Assembly: GCA_947496355.1 (NCBI GenBank)
Contig: CANMCO010000014.1
Span: forward strand, 37,950-101,949
Direction: 5' to 3'
From: an uncultured Aquimarina sp.
Lineage (GTDB): Bacteria; Bacteroidota; Bacteroidia; Flavobacteriales; Flavobacteriaceae
DNA length: 64,000 bases
This document shows positions 27,501 through 34,534 of the stretch, in pieces. Under the pieces are notes generated by a model. That model did not search any database, was not told where the DNA came from, and saw only the letters and a program-made list of their open reading frames with translations. The position numbers and the translations under genes were made by a program. How positions within the stretch are numbered: the stretch's first letter is position 1; each line of letters opens with the position of its first letter.

Positions 27501-29764
27501 TTGTCAAAAATATCCCTAAAATCTACATCTCCTCCACTAGAAAAATCACCATCTTCATCTCCTAAGTTTGTAGCATTAGGAGGATTAATTCCATCATTTA
27601 CTGTAGGTTCTCCTGTTGCGCTATCATCAACATCATCAAAAGCATCATCAAGACCATCATTATCACTATCTGTTCCAGAAGCTACGTTATCATCATCGCC
27701 ATTTTCTACGATATCAAAAACCCCATCATTATCACTATCCGTATCTATATAATCAGGGGTATCGGTACCATCTGTATTTTCGGGATCATTTAATAAAGTA
27801 GCACCTCCTTGATCACTATCATAACGATCATCTATACCATCACCATCTGAATCTGTATTGAGTGGAGCTAGATAAGCAGTAGTAGGTTGTGCTTCAATAT
27901 TATCTGGTATACCATCGCCATCACTATCAATATCCAGATAATTAGGATTACCTGCAAGATCAGTATTTGGACTAGGCAATGGGGTTCCTAGAGTAACTTC
28001 TCCTAGACCAGAACCGCTATCCACATTATCTACACTATCTGATAACCCGTCATTGTCTATATCTATAAAACCATCTAATACACCATCTCCATTAGTATCG
28101 GTACCTCCTGCTTCTATAACATCCGGAATACCATCATTATCACCATCTAAATCTAAATGATTTGGAATACCATCACCATCATAATCATAAACATCGGGTA
28201 CACCATCATTATTTAGGTCAGTATAGTCTGTTGTACTACCATCGCCATCAGGACCATTATTATCAAATGCATCATTTATATTAAGTAACCCATCACCATC
28301 TTCATCTCCAAAAGGGTCATTTATACCAGCTAACTCGGCTGTATCAGGTATACCATCATTATCATCATCGAGATCTATGTTATCTGCAACACCATCATTA
28401 TCACTATCTCTTGGGTCTCTAAAATCAACCTCATTACCAGGGTTATCATTATCCGGTAAATCGGTTCTTGGATTATTTATTGAACCATTAGGATCAGAAT
28501 AATCTCCTGTAGGCCCTCCTGTAGTATCTACACCATCATCCAATCCATCATTATCTTCATCTAAACCGGTTAACGTTAATCCAGATTCTGTGGTATCATC
28601 AAAATTATCACCATCACTATCTAAATCTAAATAATCATCTATACCATCCAAATCAGTATCAGGAATTGGAGTAAGACCTGTAGTTTGGTTATAGTTAGTA
28701 GGAATACCCGTAGTTAAATCAGAAGTCGCAGAAGGTGCTACATAGGTATCAGTACCCTGCGCTTCGACATTGTCGGGGATACCATCCCCATCAGAATCTA
28801 AATCTAAATGATTAGGTAATTCATCATCATCCTGGCTCGCTTCGTATACATCTGGTTGCCCATCGCTATTAAGATCTGTATAATCTGTGGTCGACCCATC
28901 TGGTGTATATCTTGGGTTATCACCGGTGTTATCATCTGTATCTAAAAAATTGGGTAACCCATCACCATCTGCATCGCCATTAGGATCATTACCTCCAGAT
29001 TCTACAACATCTAAAATCCCGTCATTATCATCATCCTGATCCATTACATCATCTACACCATCATTATCAGTATCTTTAGAACATACAGAAAATTGAGGTG
29101 TTCCTAAAGACAGTTCATTATCCAAGTCAAAATCTTTTAAGAAACCATTGTTTGCAAAATTTGTATACTCTACAACATTGACATCATTATATTCATACAT
29201 CACCCGGCTCTGGATTCCTGCGTTTTCTACTTGGGTACCTGTAGCACTTAAATCTGGCGGGGTATTATCTAACACCAGATTTGAATCGTCATTAGGATCG
29301 GCAGGATCCAAATACACTGATACAAATCGAACTCCAGAATCACAATCGGTAGCTAATGCCTCGTTATTAGGGCCATCTATATCATTGATTATAAATCGAA
29401 AATCATTAAGTGGTATTAACGTTACCTGGTCGGCCTGCAAAAAGGTAAATCGTATAGTACTTGCATTATTAGGGATGCCAGTACCTCCTGTACCATGTAT
29501 ATATCTTATATTATCACCTTGTATCGTAAAAGTACCTGCTTGAGGCCCTGCTATTCTTTCTGCCCTAATAAAAGCCAGTAAAGGTATAGATGGAGAGTTT
29601 GCTGCAAATAAAGCATTATCTGAGTTATTGCCAGAAACTACTGCTGTAACTACTGTAGCTTCAAAATTTTGAGCTTCAACGTAGTTAAAAGAGACGAGCA
29701 CAAGAAAAAATAAAGTAAATAGTCTTTTTTTGCTTAAAGTTAAGCGAAAAGTAAAAATTTTCAT
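18584..29764 (-). CDS. Giant T9SS type B surface protein with thrombospondin type 3-like calcium repeats and DUF11 domains
   Basis: A 3726-residue protein. Parts in order: signal peptide cut at VEAQ (about 1-32); a unique beta-rich domain (to about 225); a very long acidic region of TSP3-like calcium loops (DxDxDGxxDxxD, about 230-2480); seven DUF11-like beta domains each opening with a TKT, TKS or TKA phrase (about 2484-3460); a further TSP3 block; and a C-terminal type B sorting domain (about 3630-3726) with MSPNGDGINDAFVISGIE, IYNRWGVKVF and GTYYYLLEY. Type B domains route cargo through the type IX system with a PorP/SprF partner, encoded next. The TSP3 part holds five nearly identical 236-residue units, and two DUF11 units are also near copies. 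A likely role is adhesion or gliding, with a calcium-stiffened stalk; function is inferred. Confidence 0.93.
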   Translation of the reverse strand: MKIFTFRLTLSKKRLFTLFFLVLVSFNYVEAQNFEATVVTAVVSGNNSDNALFAANSPSIPLLAFIRAERIAGPQAGTFTIQGDNIRYIHGTGGTGIPNNASTIRFTFLQADQVTLIPLNDFRFIINDIDGPNNEALATDCDSGVRFVSVYLDPADPNDDSNLVLDNTPPDLSATGTQVENAGIQSRVMYEYNDVNVVEYTNFANNGFLKDFDLDNELSLGTPQFSVCSKDTDNDGVDDVMDQDDDNDGILDVVESGGNDPNGDADGDGLPNFLDTDDNTGDNPRYTPDGSTTDYTDLNSDGQPDVYEASQDDDELPNHLDLDSDGDGIPDNVEAQGTDTYVAPSATSDLTTGIPTNYNQTTGLTPIPDTDLDGIDDYLDLDSDGDNFDDTTESGLTLTGLDEDNDGLDDGVDTTGGPTGDYSDPNGSINNPRTDLPDNDNPGNEVDFRDPRDSDNDGVADNIDLDDDNDGIPDTAELAGINDPFGDEDGDGLLNINDAFDNNGPDGDGSTTDYTDLNNDGVPDVYDYDGDGIPNHLDLDGDNDGIPDVIEAGGTDTNGDGVLDGFIDIDNDGLSDSVDNVDSGSGLGEVTLGTPLPSPNTDLAGNPNYLDIDSDGDGIPDNIEAQPTTAYLAPLNTDSDGDGIDDRYDSDQGGATLLNDPENTDGTDTPDYIDTDSDNDGVFDIVENGDDDNVASGTDSDNDGLDDAFDDVDDSATGEPTVNDGINPPNATNLGDEDGDFSSGGDVDFRDIFDNDNDGIADNVDLDDDNDGILDTAENSLGIDPSADNDNDGIPNYQDQSDRGDGNPATCTDTTPANGICDGIDPLFDSDNDGVPNHHDLDSDNDGIPDNVEAQPTIGYIQPSGVGAGITDGNNNGVDDNYETAQGGTDLGAGVNSDTDLLPDFLDINSDDEGDNDTIEAGFTPAITTNDSDGDGILDDYDDINGPIVQDDQTFGAIGLPNNQNPPTTEVDFREDIIGVDTDGDNSFDTVDLDDDNDGILDTAENTLGVDPSADADSDGIPNYQDFDDNGSATAPVCLDGDLNGICDTLDPAFDNDQDGVPNHYDIDSDNDGIYDVIETGGTDANNDGRADDDDNNADNTATNGIPTSAGAGVSTPTETTVGTPDYLNLDSDSDGCSDANEAYASGTADGGDTGVYGPDPATVDSSTGVVTSGTPVASYAAPADGDNDGTDDYQQVGGPDGDGDGISDACDPVFDDNDNDGVGDAVDLDDDNDGILDTAENTLGVDPSADADGDGIPNYQDFDDNGSATAPVCLDGDLNGICDTLDPAFDNDQDGVPNHYDIDSDNDGIYDVIETGGTDANNDGRADDDDNNADNTATNGIPTSAGAGVSTPTETTVGTPDYLNLDSDSDGCSDANEAYASGTADGGDTGVYGPDPATVDSSTGVVTSGTPVASYAAPADGDNDGTDDYQQVGGPDGDGDGISDACDPVFDDNDNDGVGDAVDLDDDNDGILDTAENTLGVNPSADADGDGIPNYQDFDDNGSATAPVCLDADLNGICDTLDPAFDNDQDGVPNHYDIDSDNDGIYDVIETGGTDANNDGRADDDDNNADNTATNGIPTSAGAGVSTPTETTVGTPDYLNLDSDSDGCSDANEAYASGTADGGDTGVYGPDPATVDSSTGVVTSGTPVASYAAPADGDNDGTDDYQQVGGPDGDGDGISDACDPVFDDNDNDGVGDAVDLDDDNDGILDTAENTLGVDPSADADGDGIPNYQDFDDNGSATAPVCLDGDLNGICDTLDPAFDNDQDGVPNHYDIDSDNDGIYDVIETGGTDANNDGRADDDDNNADNTATNGIPTSAGAGVSTPTETTAGTPDYLNLDSDSDGCSDANEAYASGTADGGDTGVYGPDPATVDSSTGVVTSGTPVASYAAPADGDNDGTDDYQQIGGPDGDGDGISDACDPVFDDNDGDGVGDAVDLDDDNDGILDTAENTLGVDPSADADADGIPNYQDFDDNGSATAPVCLDADLNGICDTLDPAFDNDQDGVPNHYDIDSDNDGIYDVIETGGTDANNDGRADDDDNNADNTATNGIPTSAGAGVSTPTETTVGTPDYLNLDSDSDGCSDANEAYASGTADGGDTGVYGPDPATVDSSTGVVTSGTPVASYAAPADGDNDGTDDYQQIGGPDGDFDGISDACDPTFDNNDGDNVGDNLDLDDDNDGIPDTAENTLGVDPSADADADGIPNYQDFDDNGSATAPVCLDADLNGICDTLDPAFDNDRDGIPNHFDLDSDNDGITDIIEAGGVDTNFDGEVDYPTPGDPSTMVDIDKDGLDDALDNIDSGSGMGEVTTGTPLPTPNSDTDTNPNFLDIDADNDGIVDNIEAQSTLDYVVPSGNDTDNDGLDDSYDPDCSIALCGFNGTPIVPVNTDASNLNSDTDPDYIDSDSDGDGESDTIEAYDTDDDGVADTVPSGNDTDNDGLDDNFDIDGANATDTGGPTNGGQTATNPFPDTDAVGGEPNWREDIEEITFTKTFAAPVDVNINGIVDAGDTIEYTLSITNTGNVSVTAANVTDTKLGLTNAAVTPANLAPGATGTLTSTYTILQSDVDAGGIENTATGSATPPNLPDGSPATPITDTSDTDVDGDGNNVPNNETVETPLLDGTTPGDGTDNDPTVTLIPASSELTTTKTSVLDITGGLDATVADVGDMITYTYTLENTGNTTLTSVGVSETAFSGTAGAPTPVFGANSGVTPSSPSGTLVPGETATFSAMYALTQADIDAGGIQNSATATGTPPADPDGTVNAAITDVSDAGDETVETPNLDGSLPADGTDNDPTVTLIPPSSELTTTKTSVLDITGGLDATVADVGDMITYTYTIENTGNTTLTSVGVSETAFSGTAGAPTPVFGANSGVTPSSPSGTLVPGETATFSAMYALTQADIDAGGIQNSATATGTPPADPDGTVNAAITDVSDAGDETVETPDINGNTDGNTTNDPTITSISPSPELVLTKTAVINDGGDGIVDANDTITYTFSIENTGNVTIDNIEVTDLLTGSINLAITPSILTPGAVGTATVVYTILQTDIDNGDITNTATVTGDSPTGVADVTDVSDNGDETTDGPDVDIDPTNDPTVTMLTPNPSILITKTDNAPADGSYDTVGEAIFYEIEVTNDGNVTLSNIVITDPNADTINPATVSSIDPGQTVTVIATHVITQADIDLGIVTNTASVTAQDHNTTIVNDDSDDPDTPALDDATITSIVQNPELTLTKSDDPAPDGTYDTVGEVITYTIEVINTGTVTLTNVVVSDTNADAGSIIPASITTMAPGDRVTVIASHTIIQEDLDAGIVINQADVTGDDPNGISVTDMSDDPSTPDPDDATETETGLITGGRLSVTKAADPRIFAEEGDVITYTIVIENTGTVTLSNIIVVDNNATIISGLPITSLAPGEMAMVLAEHVVTNDDILTGQVINVAEISGTTPSGEIITEISDDPNNLDDVDPDADSDPDDPTISSIDSDGDGIVDPDDLDDDNDGIADIEEQNGDPNLDTDGDGIVDRLDLDSDGDGVLDVYESGADVDVLTISPDGRIEDIVGTDGIPNSVQNPGEENGGTINYPVQDTDGDGIDDFQDIDDDNDDILTVDENADPDGNGNPDDAFDTDGNGIPNYLEPNVPSTGEDGITVFTGMSPNGDGINDAFVISGIERLENTLEIYNRWGVKVFQASNYGRDGNLFKGISNGRTTIEEKDQLPVGTYYYLLEYVLESGERKSRAGYLYINR
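20958..21903 (-). repeat. 483-bp tandem duplication inside the giant gene
   Basis: About two copies of a 483-bp (161-residue) unit encode consecutive DUF11 domains that share long identical runs (for example VGDMITYTYT, GVTPSSPSGTLVPGETATFS, DAGGIQNSATATGTPP). The copies differ by only a few bases, so the duplication is recent or kept uniform by gene conversion. Confidence 0.85.
23059..26791 (-). repeat. 708-bp tandem repeat array inside the giant gene (about 5.3 units)
   Basis: Five full units plus a partial one of exactly 708 bp (236 residues) run head to tail with near identity. Each unit has the TSP3 line DLDDDNDGILDTAENTLGV, a CLD(G/A)DLNGIC segment, IDSDNDGIYDVIETGG, a Thr/Gly-rich stretch and SDACDP. 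Minor variants (GVDPS/GVNPS, LDG/LDA, QQV/QQI, TTV/TTA) are shuffled among units rather than following one order, as expected from unequal crossing over or conversion. Confidence 0.92.
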
Positions 29765-30091
29765 AGGCTTTAGGTTAGTAATGTATTATTTAGAAATTCT
29801 AAATTACTTTAACTGTAAATTCAACAGGATAATTTGACAAAAAAAATGACATTTTATCGATTAAGTACAAATAAAATCGATAAAAAAGATTTTATTGAAA
29901 TTAAAGTAAAATTTGGTTGACGAAAGAAATATGTACAATATATTCCTTTAAAAATTGATAATAATACTGGAATGACCGTATTATTTATAAGATTCATCAA
30001 AAATTTTATCCTCTTCAATAGTAGTGTAAAAGTATTAATAAATATTTAACATTATCGCGTGCTTACACCATAATATTTTAATGCTTTTAAC

Positions 30092-30555
30092 GTAAATCAA
30101 ACAAGTTTTAAACCAGTAACTTTTAGTAATAGAGATACAAGAAAACAACTCTTAGCCTGAAGTAGATATCTGCTATACAAAACACTTAACAATTGCATAG
30201 AAAACCAATACAATAGGGCTAAAATATTATTTGACCAATATCCTGATACTAAAATACATATAACCTGATACAAAGACTAAGAAATATATTCAATATAGGT
30301 ACCTCTACACAAACTGCTTATACCAAACTAGCACACTGGTATAAAGATGTAGAACAAACAAGCTTTAAAGTATTTAGTGCTATTACTAACGCAATTACAA
30401 TAAATAAAGATATATCCCTAAACTATTTTATATAAGGAGTACAAATACAGCGGCAGAATCATTATTGTAAAAATAAAAGCGTTTAGAGCACAATCGAGAG
30501 GAGTTAAAAATGTGGAATTCTTCCTCTTTAGACCAACAAGAATATTTGCTTATAC
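30092..30555 (+). pseudogene. Decayed transposase, ISAon1/ISL3-like C-terminal half
   Basis: Pieces of a DDE transposase can be read across all three plus frames: FKPVTFSNRDTRKQLLA then a stop codon, SRYLLYKTLNN, RAKILFDQYPD, a frame change, NLIQRLRNIFNIGTSTQTAY, LAHWYKDVEQTSFKVFSAI, LNYF, a stop, then RSTNTAAES, two stops, and KIKAFRAQSRGVKNVEFFLF. These match, from memory, the C-terminal half of ISAon1-type transposases. It carries several stops and at least two frameshifts, so it is dead. No terminal inverted repeats could be identified. Confidence 0.8.
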
Positions 30556-30585
30556 ACAACATCTGATCTTGATCTTAAAGGACAT

Positions 30586-30616
30586 AAAAAAAGATACCAA
30601 AACAGGTACCTTTTTT
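30586..30616. terminator. Terminator after the response regulator gene
   Basis: AAAAAAAGATACC (30586-30598) and GGTACCTTTTTT (30605-30616) pair with one mismatch. The A-run becomes a U-run on the minus strand, 22 nt beyond the response regulator stop. Confidence 0.65.
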
Positions 30617-30637
30617 ATGTATTATAAATGTCTTCGT

Positions 30638-31309
30638 TTATATAAACCCTCTTTTTCGTGCTTCTTCTAGTAATTTTTGATCATCGGCTTTTGAAATTGA
30701 AAACATCTCCTTAATTTGATTTTTTCTTTTTTCAATTGCACTCAAAGACAAACTCACATAGTTGGGTAGGTTTTTAGTCTTAACACCGCGAGATAAGTGA
30801 TATAATATTTTTAAGTTTTTCTCATCCAGAGAAAACTTATTGGTCATCATTTTTCTAAAATGATCATTTACCGTAGCACTATAATATGCTTTACCTTTAA
30901 CTATATTATTAAAGGCCAAAAGTAACTCACTAGATGTAAGATCACTCTTGATCAAAAATCCAGCAGGATTAATATTTTTAAGAATATTATGTATCCTGTG
31001 ATCTTCTCTATGCATTGTTAATATAATCACTTTAGATTTAGGCAATAATTCTTTTGCATGTTTTGCTAAATCTTCGCCAGATGTAATTGTACCGTCTGAA
31101 GATGGAGGAAGTTTTATATCTACAAAAAGCATATCATAAGGAGTAGATTGTGATGATTTCAAAATTTTATCATAGGCATCATCACAATTAGACGCAATAT
31201 CAATTTTAATTTGATACTCTTTTTGGTTTTCTCCTAATAAGGTATTCTTATACCCTTCGATAATCATAGGATGATCATCAATCATAAGAACTTTTAGCTT
31301 TTTCTTCAT
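30638..31309 (-). CDS. Response regulator, receiver plus LuxR-like helix-turn-helix
   Basis: A 223-residue protein. The receiver domain (1 to about 130) has the acidic pair Asp11/Asp12, the phosphoacceptor Asp64 (LFVDIKLP), a Thr in ILTMHRED and the Lys in GFLIKSD. The C-terminal 60 residues (LKILYHLSRGVKTKNLPNYVSLSLSAIEKRKNQIKEMF) form a LuxR/GerE-like DNA-binding helix set, though less canonical than in NarL. The histidine kinase gene ends 104 nt upstream on the same strand, so the two form a two-component pair. Target genes are unknown; the lipoprotein genes upstream are obvious candidates. Confidence 0.88.
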   Translation of the reverse strand: MKKKLKVLMIDDHPMIIEGYKNTLLGENQKEYQIKIDIASNCDDAYDKILKSSQSTPYDMLFVDIKLPPSSDGTITSGEDLAKHAKELLPKSKVIILTMHREDHRIHNILKNINPAGFLIKSDLTSSELLLAFNNIVKGKAYYSATVNDHFRKMMTNKFSLDEKNLKILYHLSRGVKTKNLPNYVSLSLSAIEKRKNQIKEMFSISKADDQKLLEEARKRGFI

Positions 31310-31413
31310 TTTAAAAATTTGTTGTTTTGGTCCTAAAAAAGAAAGTCATAATATGTAACTACAATTAATACAAAATATTATGATCAACTATTAAAGAATA
31401 ATAATTTATGTTA

Positions 31414-33465
31414 CTAAACTGGTACACTTACAGATACCTTGGTCCCTGCATCTTTATTACTTAAAAACTGCACTACTCCACTCATCTGACTAACACGGGA
31501 TGTAATATTTTTTAAACCAATTCCTCTTTTTACCTTATTACTTTTGAATCCGATTCCATCATCTAAAATAGTAAGATTTATTTTATCTTCAGTAAAATCG
31601 AAATTTATTTTTATGCTTTTGGCATTTGCATGCTTAAAAATGTTCTGCAAAGATTCCTGTAAAATTCTAAAAAAGTTAATCTTTTTCTGGTCATCAATCT
31701 CCTCCCAATCAATGTCTTCGTCATTATTAAACTCAAAAGTTATATTGTTTACCGCACATAAATCACTAATCAAACTTTCTACTGCATCAATATAAGCCAC
31801 ATCTGCCGTAAGTGTTTCTGTACCCAGATCATGAGAGATTAATCTAATCTCTTTTTCTATAGATTTTAGCTCATCTATATATTTGTTTCTGGCCTCGGTA
31901 AAGCCATCATTAGCACGTTGGTTAATACCATCCAGGCTTAATCGTACTCCAAACAAACGTCCCAAAACACCATCATGCAGCTCCTCAGACATGCGCTGCT
32001 GCTCCATTTGTCGACCTTCTTCAAGTTTTATTTGCTGGTTAAGTAGTAAACGATAAATCTCCTGGTTGGCCTCTTGCTGGGTTTGGGCAAAAAGTAGCTC
32101 TTTATTACTTTGCTGTTGTCTAAATATAATATATCCTAATAAAAATAAGGCCGTTAATCCTAATATGGCAATAATCAAGATTTCGTTTTCGCGACTGATT
32201 TGTAAGTTTTGTTCAGCTATCTCATCGGTTTCAAACTCTATTCGAGCAAATTTATCCCTATACAAACGTTCTTCCCTCACTAAACTATCATTTAATCTTA
32301 TATATGCATTGGCATACCTTAACCCCTCATTACCTTCATAAATATCTGATAATACTCGATATGACTTTAATAATTCTTCATTATTATTCAGCTCTAATGA
32401 TATATCTCTAGATCTTTCGGCATACATTTTGGCGATACTATCTTCATTAATTGATTGATAATATTCCGCGAGATGTAGAGTATTCGTTGTGATGCCATAT
32501 TTATCATCTATACTTTCTCTAATTTTGAGAGCCTTAAAATAAAGTTCCGGTATTTCAGTTAGATCATTCGATAAAAAATTCACATACGCTAAGTTATCAA
32601 TTAACCTAGAATGTATCTTTTTATTTTTACTTAAATACTCTTTATAAGACAGGGCTTTAACGTAATATTCCTTCGCTTCTGCATATTTTTTTTGAGATTT
32701 ATATACAGTTCCTATATTATTATAAGATGCTAAAGTTCTAGATGTTTCATCATCTGTTCCTTTAGCATATTCTATCGCCTTTTTATGATATTCAATAGAC
32801 TTATCATATTCTTCTAAAAACTTCGCTAAAATTCCTAGATTAGTATAACATAATGGAATGTAAGTCTCATCCTCTGCTAATTCAAATTTTTCAATGGCCT
32901 TTATAGTAATCGCCTCACTCTCGCTATAATCTTTAGCCCTCTGTCGTATTCTTGCAATATCTATAAGTACTTTTCCATGTTCATTAGCAACGTATTTTAC
33001 ATTCTCAGGATTATAATTCCATAAAGAATAGATCTTTTCGGCCTCATAAAAATTCTTATAAGCTATATTATCTAGCTTTGATCGTCGATAATAAATACCT
33101 AGATAAGCATATGCCTTGGCAATACTCAAAGAATCATTAAGAATTTTAGAAAGCTTCAACGCTTTTTCTGATAAATCCTTATATTTTTCGTATTCCTTAA
33201 GTGAATAATACTCCCGACATAATTCAAAGTTTTTTTCAACTTTATAAATGTTATCAGATATAGTAGAATAAATAGTATATGCTTTTTCTAAATTACTTCT
33301 CCTTTCTTCTTTAGAATTTTTCCTATCCTTAACAATGTCCAAATATGACTCTAGTAAATTAGACTTTAGCTCTTTCTTTTCTGGAGTTCTTTCTGATCCA
33401 TTACAACCAATTATAATACTGATTATAAATAATAGGCAAGTACATCTGTAAAAAAAACGAAGCAT
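31414..33465 (-). CDS. TPR sensor histidine kinase (NarL/DesK-type), lipoprotein-like N-terminus
   Basis: A 683-residue protein. It starts with a signal sequence and a lipobox-like IIGC (Cys21). A long helical region of tetratricopeptide repeats (about 40-400) follows, with lines such as CYTNLGILAKFLEEYDKSIE and SYNNIGTVYKSQKKYAEAKE. A single membrane span (ILIIAILGLTALFLLGYIIF, about 425-445) and a coiled coil lead to a HisKA_3 domain with EELHDGVLGRL (phospho-His) and an ATPase domain ending GIGLKNITSRV and GTKVSVSVPV. The TPR part should lie in the periplasm, where it could bind a protein or peptide. It pairs with the response regulator downstream. A strong terminator separates it from the two micro-lipoprotein genes upstream. 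Confidence 0.9.
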   Translation of the reverse strand: MLRFFYRCTCLLFIISIIIGCNGSERTPEKKELKSNLLESYLDIVKDRKNSKEERRSNLEKAYTIYSTISDNIYKVEKNFELCREYYSLKEYEKYKDLSEKALKLSKILNDSLSIAKAYAYLGIYYRRSKLDNIAYKNFYEAEKIYSLWNYNPENVKYVANEHGKVLIDIARIRQRAKDYSESEAITIKAIEKFELAEDETYIPLCYTNLGILAKFLEEYDKSIEYHKKAIEYAKGTDDETSRTLASYNNIGTVYKSQKKYAEAKEYYVKALSYKEYLSKNKKIHSRLIDNLAYVNFLSNDLTEIPELYFKALKIRESIDDKYGITTNTLHLAEYYQSINEDSIAKMYAERSRDISLELNNNEELLKSYRVLSDIYEGNEGLRYANAYIRLNDSLVREERLYRDKFARIEFETDEIAEQNLQISRENEILIIAILGLTALFLLGYIIFRQQQSNKELLFAQTQQEANQEIYRLLLNQQIKLEEGRQMEQQRMSEELHDGVLGRLFGVRLSLDGINQRANDGFTEARNKYIDELKSIEKEIRLISHDLGTETLTADVAYIDAVESLISDLCAVNNITFEFNNDEDIDWEEIDDQKKINFFRILQESLQNIFKHANAKSIKINFDFTEDKINLTILDDGIGFKSNKVKRGIGLKNITSRVSQMSGVVQFLSNKDAGTKVSVSVPV

Positions 33466-33504
33466 CTTAAAATATTTTTTACTTTAATATAACCATTTTA
33501 AAAC

Positions 33505-33537
33505 AAAAAAAGTTCTAATACAGATAGAACTTTTTTT
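33505..33537. terminator. Strong terminator between micro-lipoprotein genes and kinase gene
   Basis: The arms AAAAAAAGTTCTA (33505-33517) and TAGAACTTTTTTT (33525-33537) are perfect over 13 bp around a 7-nt loop. On the minus strand it follows the second lipoprotein gene and precedes the kinase start by 39 nt. No consensus promoter is seen in those 39 nt, so the kinase may depend on read-through. Confidence 0.8.
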
Positions 33538-33561
33538 ATAGATAAATATATATTTTAATTT

Positions 33562-33711
33562 CTATCCAGGACCTACTTGTGTTCCTCCATCATCTTCTCC
33601 AATAATATCTCGTTCTTCGATGCCAATTTCTTCATTAACGGCATCTGCCTCACATGCAAGAAACATTGTACTTAAGAATAATATAGCAAATAGTGCTTTT
33701 ATAGTTTTCAT
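33562..33711 (-). CDS. Micro-lipoprotein, 49 residues (paralogue of the next gene)
   Basis: ATG at 33711 to TAG at 33562. Signal peptide MKTIKALFAILFLSTMF and lipobox LAC with Cys20 predict a lipoprotein whose mature part is about 30 residues, strongly acidic, ending EDDGGTQVGPG. It is 24/26 identical over its first 26 residues to the 52-residue protein upstream and ends in a similar motif (GGTQV). It lies 56 nt after that gene, before a strong terminator and then the TPR kinase. I do not know the family. The conserved signal and tail with a variable middle suggest a real gene pair; a role as a surface signal or kinase ligand is only inference. Confidence 0.8.
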   Translation of the reverse strand: MKTIKALFAILFLSTMFLACEADAVNEEIGIEERDIIGEDDGGTQVGPG

Positions 33712-33767
33712 AATTTATATTTTATTTGTTATGTTGAAGAATGTCATTTAGTTATGCTATGATCCTA

Positions 33768-33926
33768 TTAACTAGGATTCACTTGTGTTCCTCCTTCATC
33801 TTCCTCACCAAATGTATCTAGATCTTGTAATTCAATCGCTGTTTCATCATTTACGGCATCAGCTTCACAAGCGATAAACATTGTACTTAAAAATAATATT
33901 GCGAATAATGTTTTTATAGTTTTCAT
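33768..33926 (-). CDS. Micro-lipoprotein, 52 residues
   Basis: ATG at 33926 to TAA at 33768. Signal peptide MKTIKTLFAILFLSTMF and lipobox IAC with Cys20; the mature peptide starts CEADAVNDE and ends EEDEGGTQVNPS. It is the first gene of the micro-lipoprotein pair, about 160 nt downstream of a consensus promoter, leaving a long leader. Close similarity to its neighbour points to tandem duplication under protein-level constraint, since the differences are mostly conservative (A/T, L/I, E/D). Function unknown. Confidence 0.8.
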   Translation of the reverse strand: MKTIKTLFAILFLSTMFIACEADAVNDETAIELQDLDTFGEEDEGGTQVNPS

Positions 33927-34086
33927 AACACTTTGTTTTTTTGTTTAGTTTAAAATTTTAAAGACCTAAATCTTTAATGGGGTTAATTTTAATTTTTTAA
34001 TTTTATCTTGGGGTTTCGCTGCGCCTGCGAAATTTTTTTGAGTACGTATCTCTATTTTTTGATTTGTAACTCTCAATTGTACACTA
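33927..34086. other. Leader region of the micro-lipoprotein genes
   Basis: About 160 AT-rich bases between the promoter and the first micro-lipoprotein start. It holds a small TTTCGC/GCGAAA stem at about 34015-34031 next to a T-run on the plus strand. The rest of the gap up to the lipocalin-like gene at 34535 contains no gene that I can see. Confidence 0.4.
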
Positions 34087-34118
34087 CAAATGTATGGCTA
34101 AACCTCGCGCGCGCCCAA
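34087..34118 (-). promoter_or_regulatory. Promoter of the micro-lipoprotein genes
   Basis: TTG (34116-34118), 21 nt, TACATTTG (34087-34094) on the minus strand. The spacer contains the alternating CGCGCGCG run (about 34105-34112), unusual in this AT-rich DNA and a possible regulator site. Confidence 0.6.
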
Positions 34119-34534
34119 CATATTAAGGTCTACTTAGTAGATGGATAGTTAGGAGAGGTAGATGAATAGATTATACTAGTAAATGGATGGATTTCAAAAA
34201 ATCATTATGTTTTGTAGGAAACTCAGTACTTAATTTTTACTAATATACCAGGATAAAATCGATGTAATTGTCAAGATTTCGGTCAATACAAGCTTCACAA
34301 CAAACAAGAGTGCTTACACATAACAATTGTTAATCTTATCTTAATAATTGATTCTGTTTGACTTTGCTCTCTAATTAATAAACAATAAACACATAAAAAC
34401 AAACCACAAATGGTGATAAAAATTGCTGAAGGAAATCTATCTTATCTTCAATTTTAGCACCTCAAAAACAAAATCAATACCTTAAGTGATGAAGATTATA
34501 TTAAATTATTATCTTTATCAAAAACAAATCTAAA

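Noticed and set aside
20264..29543. Many open frames of 60-130 codons on the plus strand opposite the giant gene
   Set aside because: They recur with the 708- and 483-bp periods and are rich in His, Ser or Pro, as expected for the antisense of Asp/Gly-rich repeats. No start context or family similarity supports them.
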